A stretch of 64,000 bases of DNA from Pirellula sp. (GTDB lineage: Bacteria; Planctomycetota; Planctomycetia; Pirellulales; PNKZ01), in NCBI GenBank assembly GCA_013822735.1, contig PNKZ01000008.1, positions 62,001 to 126,000 on the forward strand, read 5' to 3'. The position numbers and the translations under genes were made by a program. Position 1 is the first letter of the stretch; each line of letters starts with the position of its first letter. Below, in pieces: positions 63,895 to 64,000 of this stretch. The notes below the pieces were generated by a model, which saw nothing but the letters and a program-made list of their open reading frames with translations, did not search any database and was not told the origin of the DNA.

Positions 63895-64000
63895 CTCAGC
63901 GTCTCCCCGTTCATTAGTGATGTTGTAAACACGGGGTCGTTCGCTCGGTGTCTCTCACGCACCGCTCGTCCCGTAGTGATGGAACTACAACGCACTGCTT

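Overview
The window looks like the chromosome of a GC-rich planctomycete, most likely from the Pirellulales group. The grounds are the gene families present: a DUF1501 protein with a twin-arginine signal, an ExbB/ExbD operon ending in a terpene-cyclase-fold protein, an FtsK/SpoIIIE-type ATPase beside WXG100-like proteins, Tad-type pilus genes, and an integrase of the type common in that phylum. This is inferred from gene content; no rRNA gene is present to confirm it.

Layout. 1-11.5 kb: a PLP-dependent Cys/Met-family enzyme cut by the window edge, then envelope proteins (a thioredoxin-fold protein without its cysteine pair, a small membrane protein, a BON-domain protein, a lipoprotein), then an operon of TPR protein, ExbB/TolQ, ExbD and an anchored alpha-barrel protein. 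11.5-12.9 kb: gene-free, packed with inverted repeats. 12.9-13.5 kb: two TatA genes. 13.57 kb: tRNA-Val(CAC).

13.63-29.67 kb: an integrated mobile element of about 16 kb between 23-bp direct repeats that include the tRNA 3' end. It encodes a tyrosine integrase, a fused TOPRIM-primase/DnaB-N/RepA-like helicase beside iteron-like repeats, a small HTH protein, a regulator, a tape-measure-like protein and a prohead-protease-like protein. A plus-strand cassette holds six unknown genes. No terminase, portal or major capsid gene was recognised, so it resembles a phage satellite or a reduced prophage. In the circular form the integrase frame would continue through attP into the 82-codon frame at the far end and join all minus-strand genes head to tail; integration breaks that unit.

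30-44 kb: host genes for an Mpo1-like membrane protein, a YddA/SbmA-type ABC transporter, a zinc-ribbon protein, an MscS channel, a POT peptide transporter, a D-aminoacylase, and a type VII secretion-like cluster (WXG100-like protein, coiled-coil protein, 77-residue helical protein, ATPase with three tandem nucleotide-binding-like domains of which only the middle one is canonical). 44-54.4 kb: an Fe-S metallochaperone, a NarL-type and an OmpR-type two-component system, an enolase-superfamily enzyme, DUF202 and DUF1501 proteins and a glycerate 2-kinase. 54.8-58.7 kb: two convergent SulP transporters separated by a palindrome array. 58.9-63.9 kb: a Tad/Flp pilus cluster (pilin, secretin, two lipoproteins).

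All functional calls come from reading motifs by eye; no database search was run.
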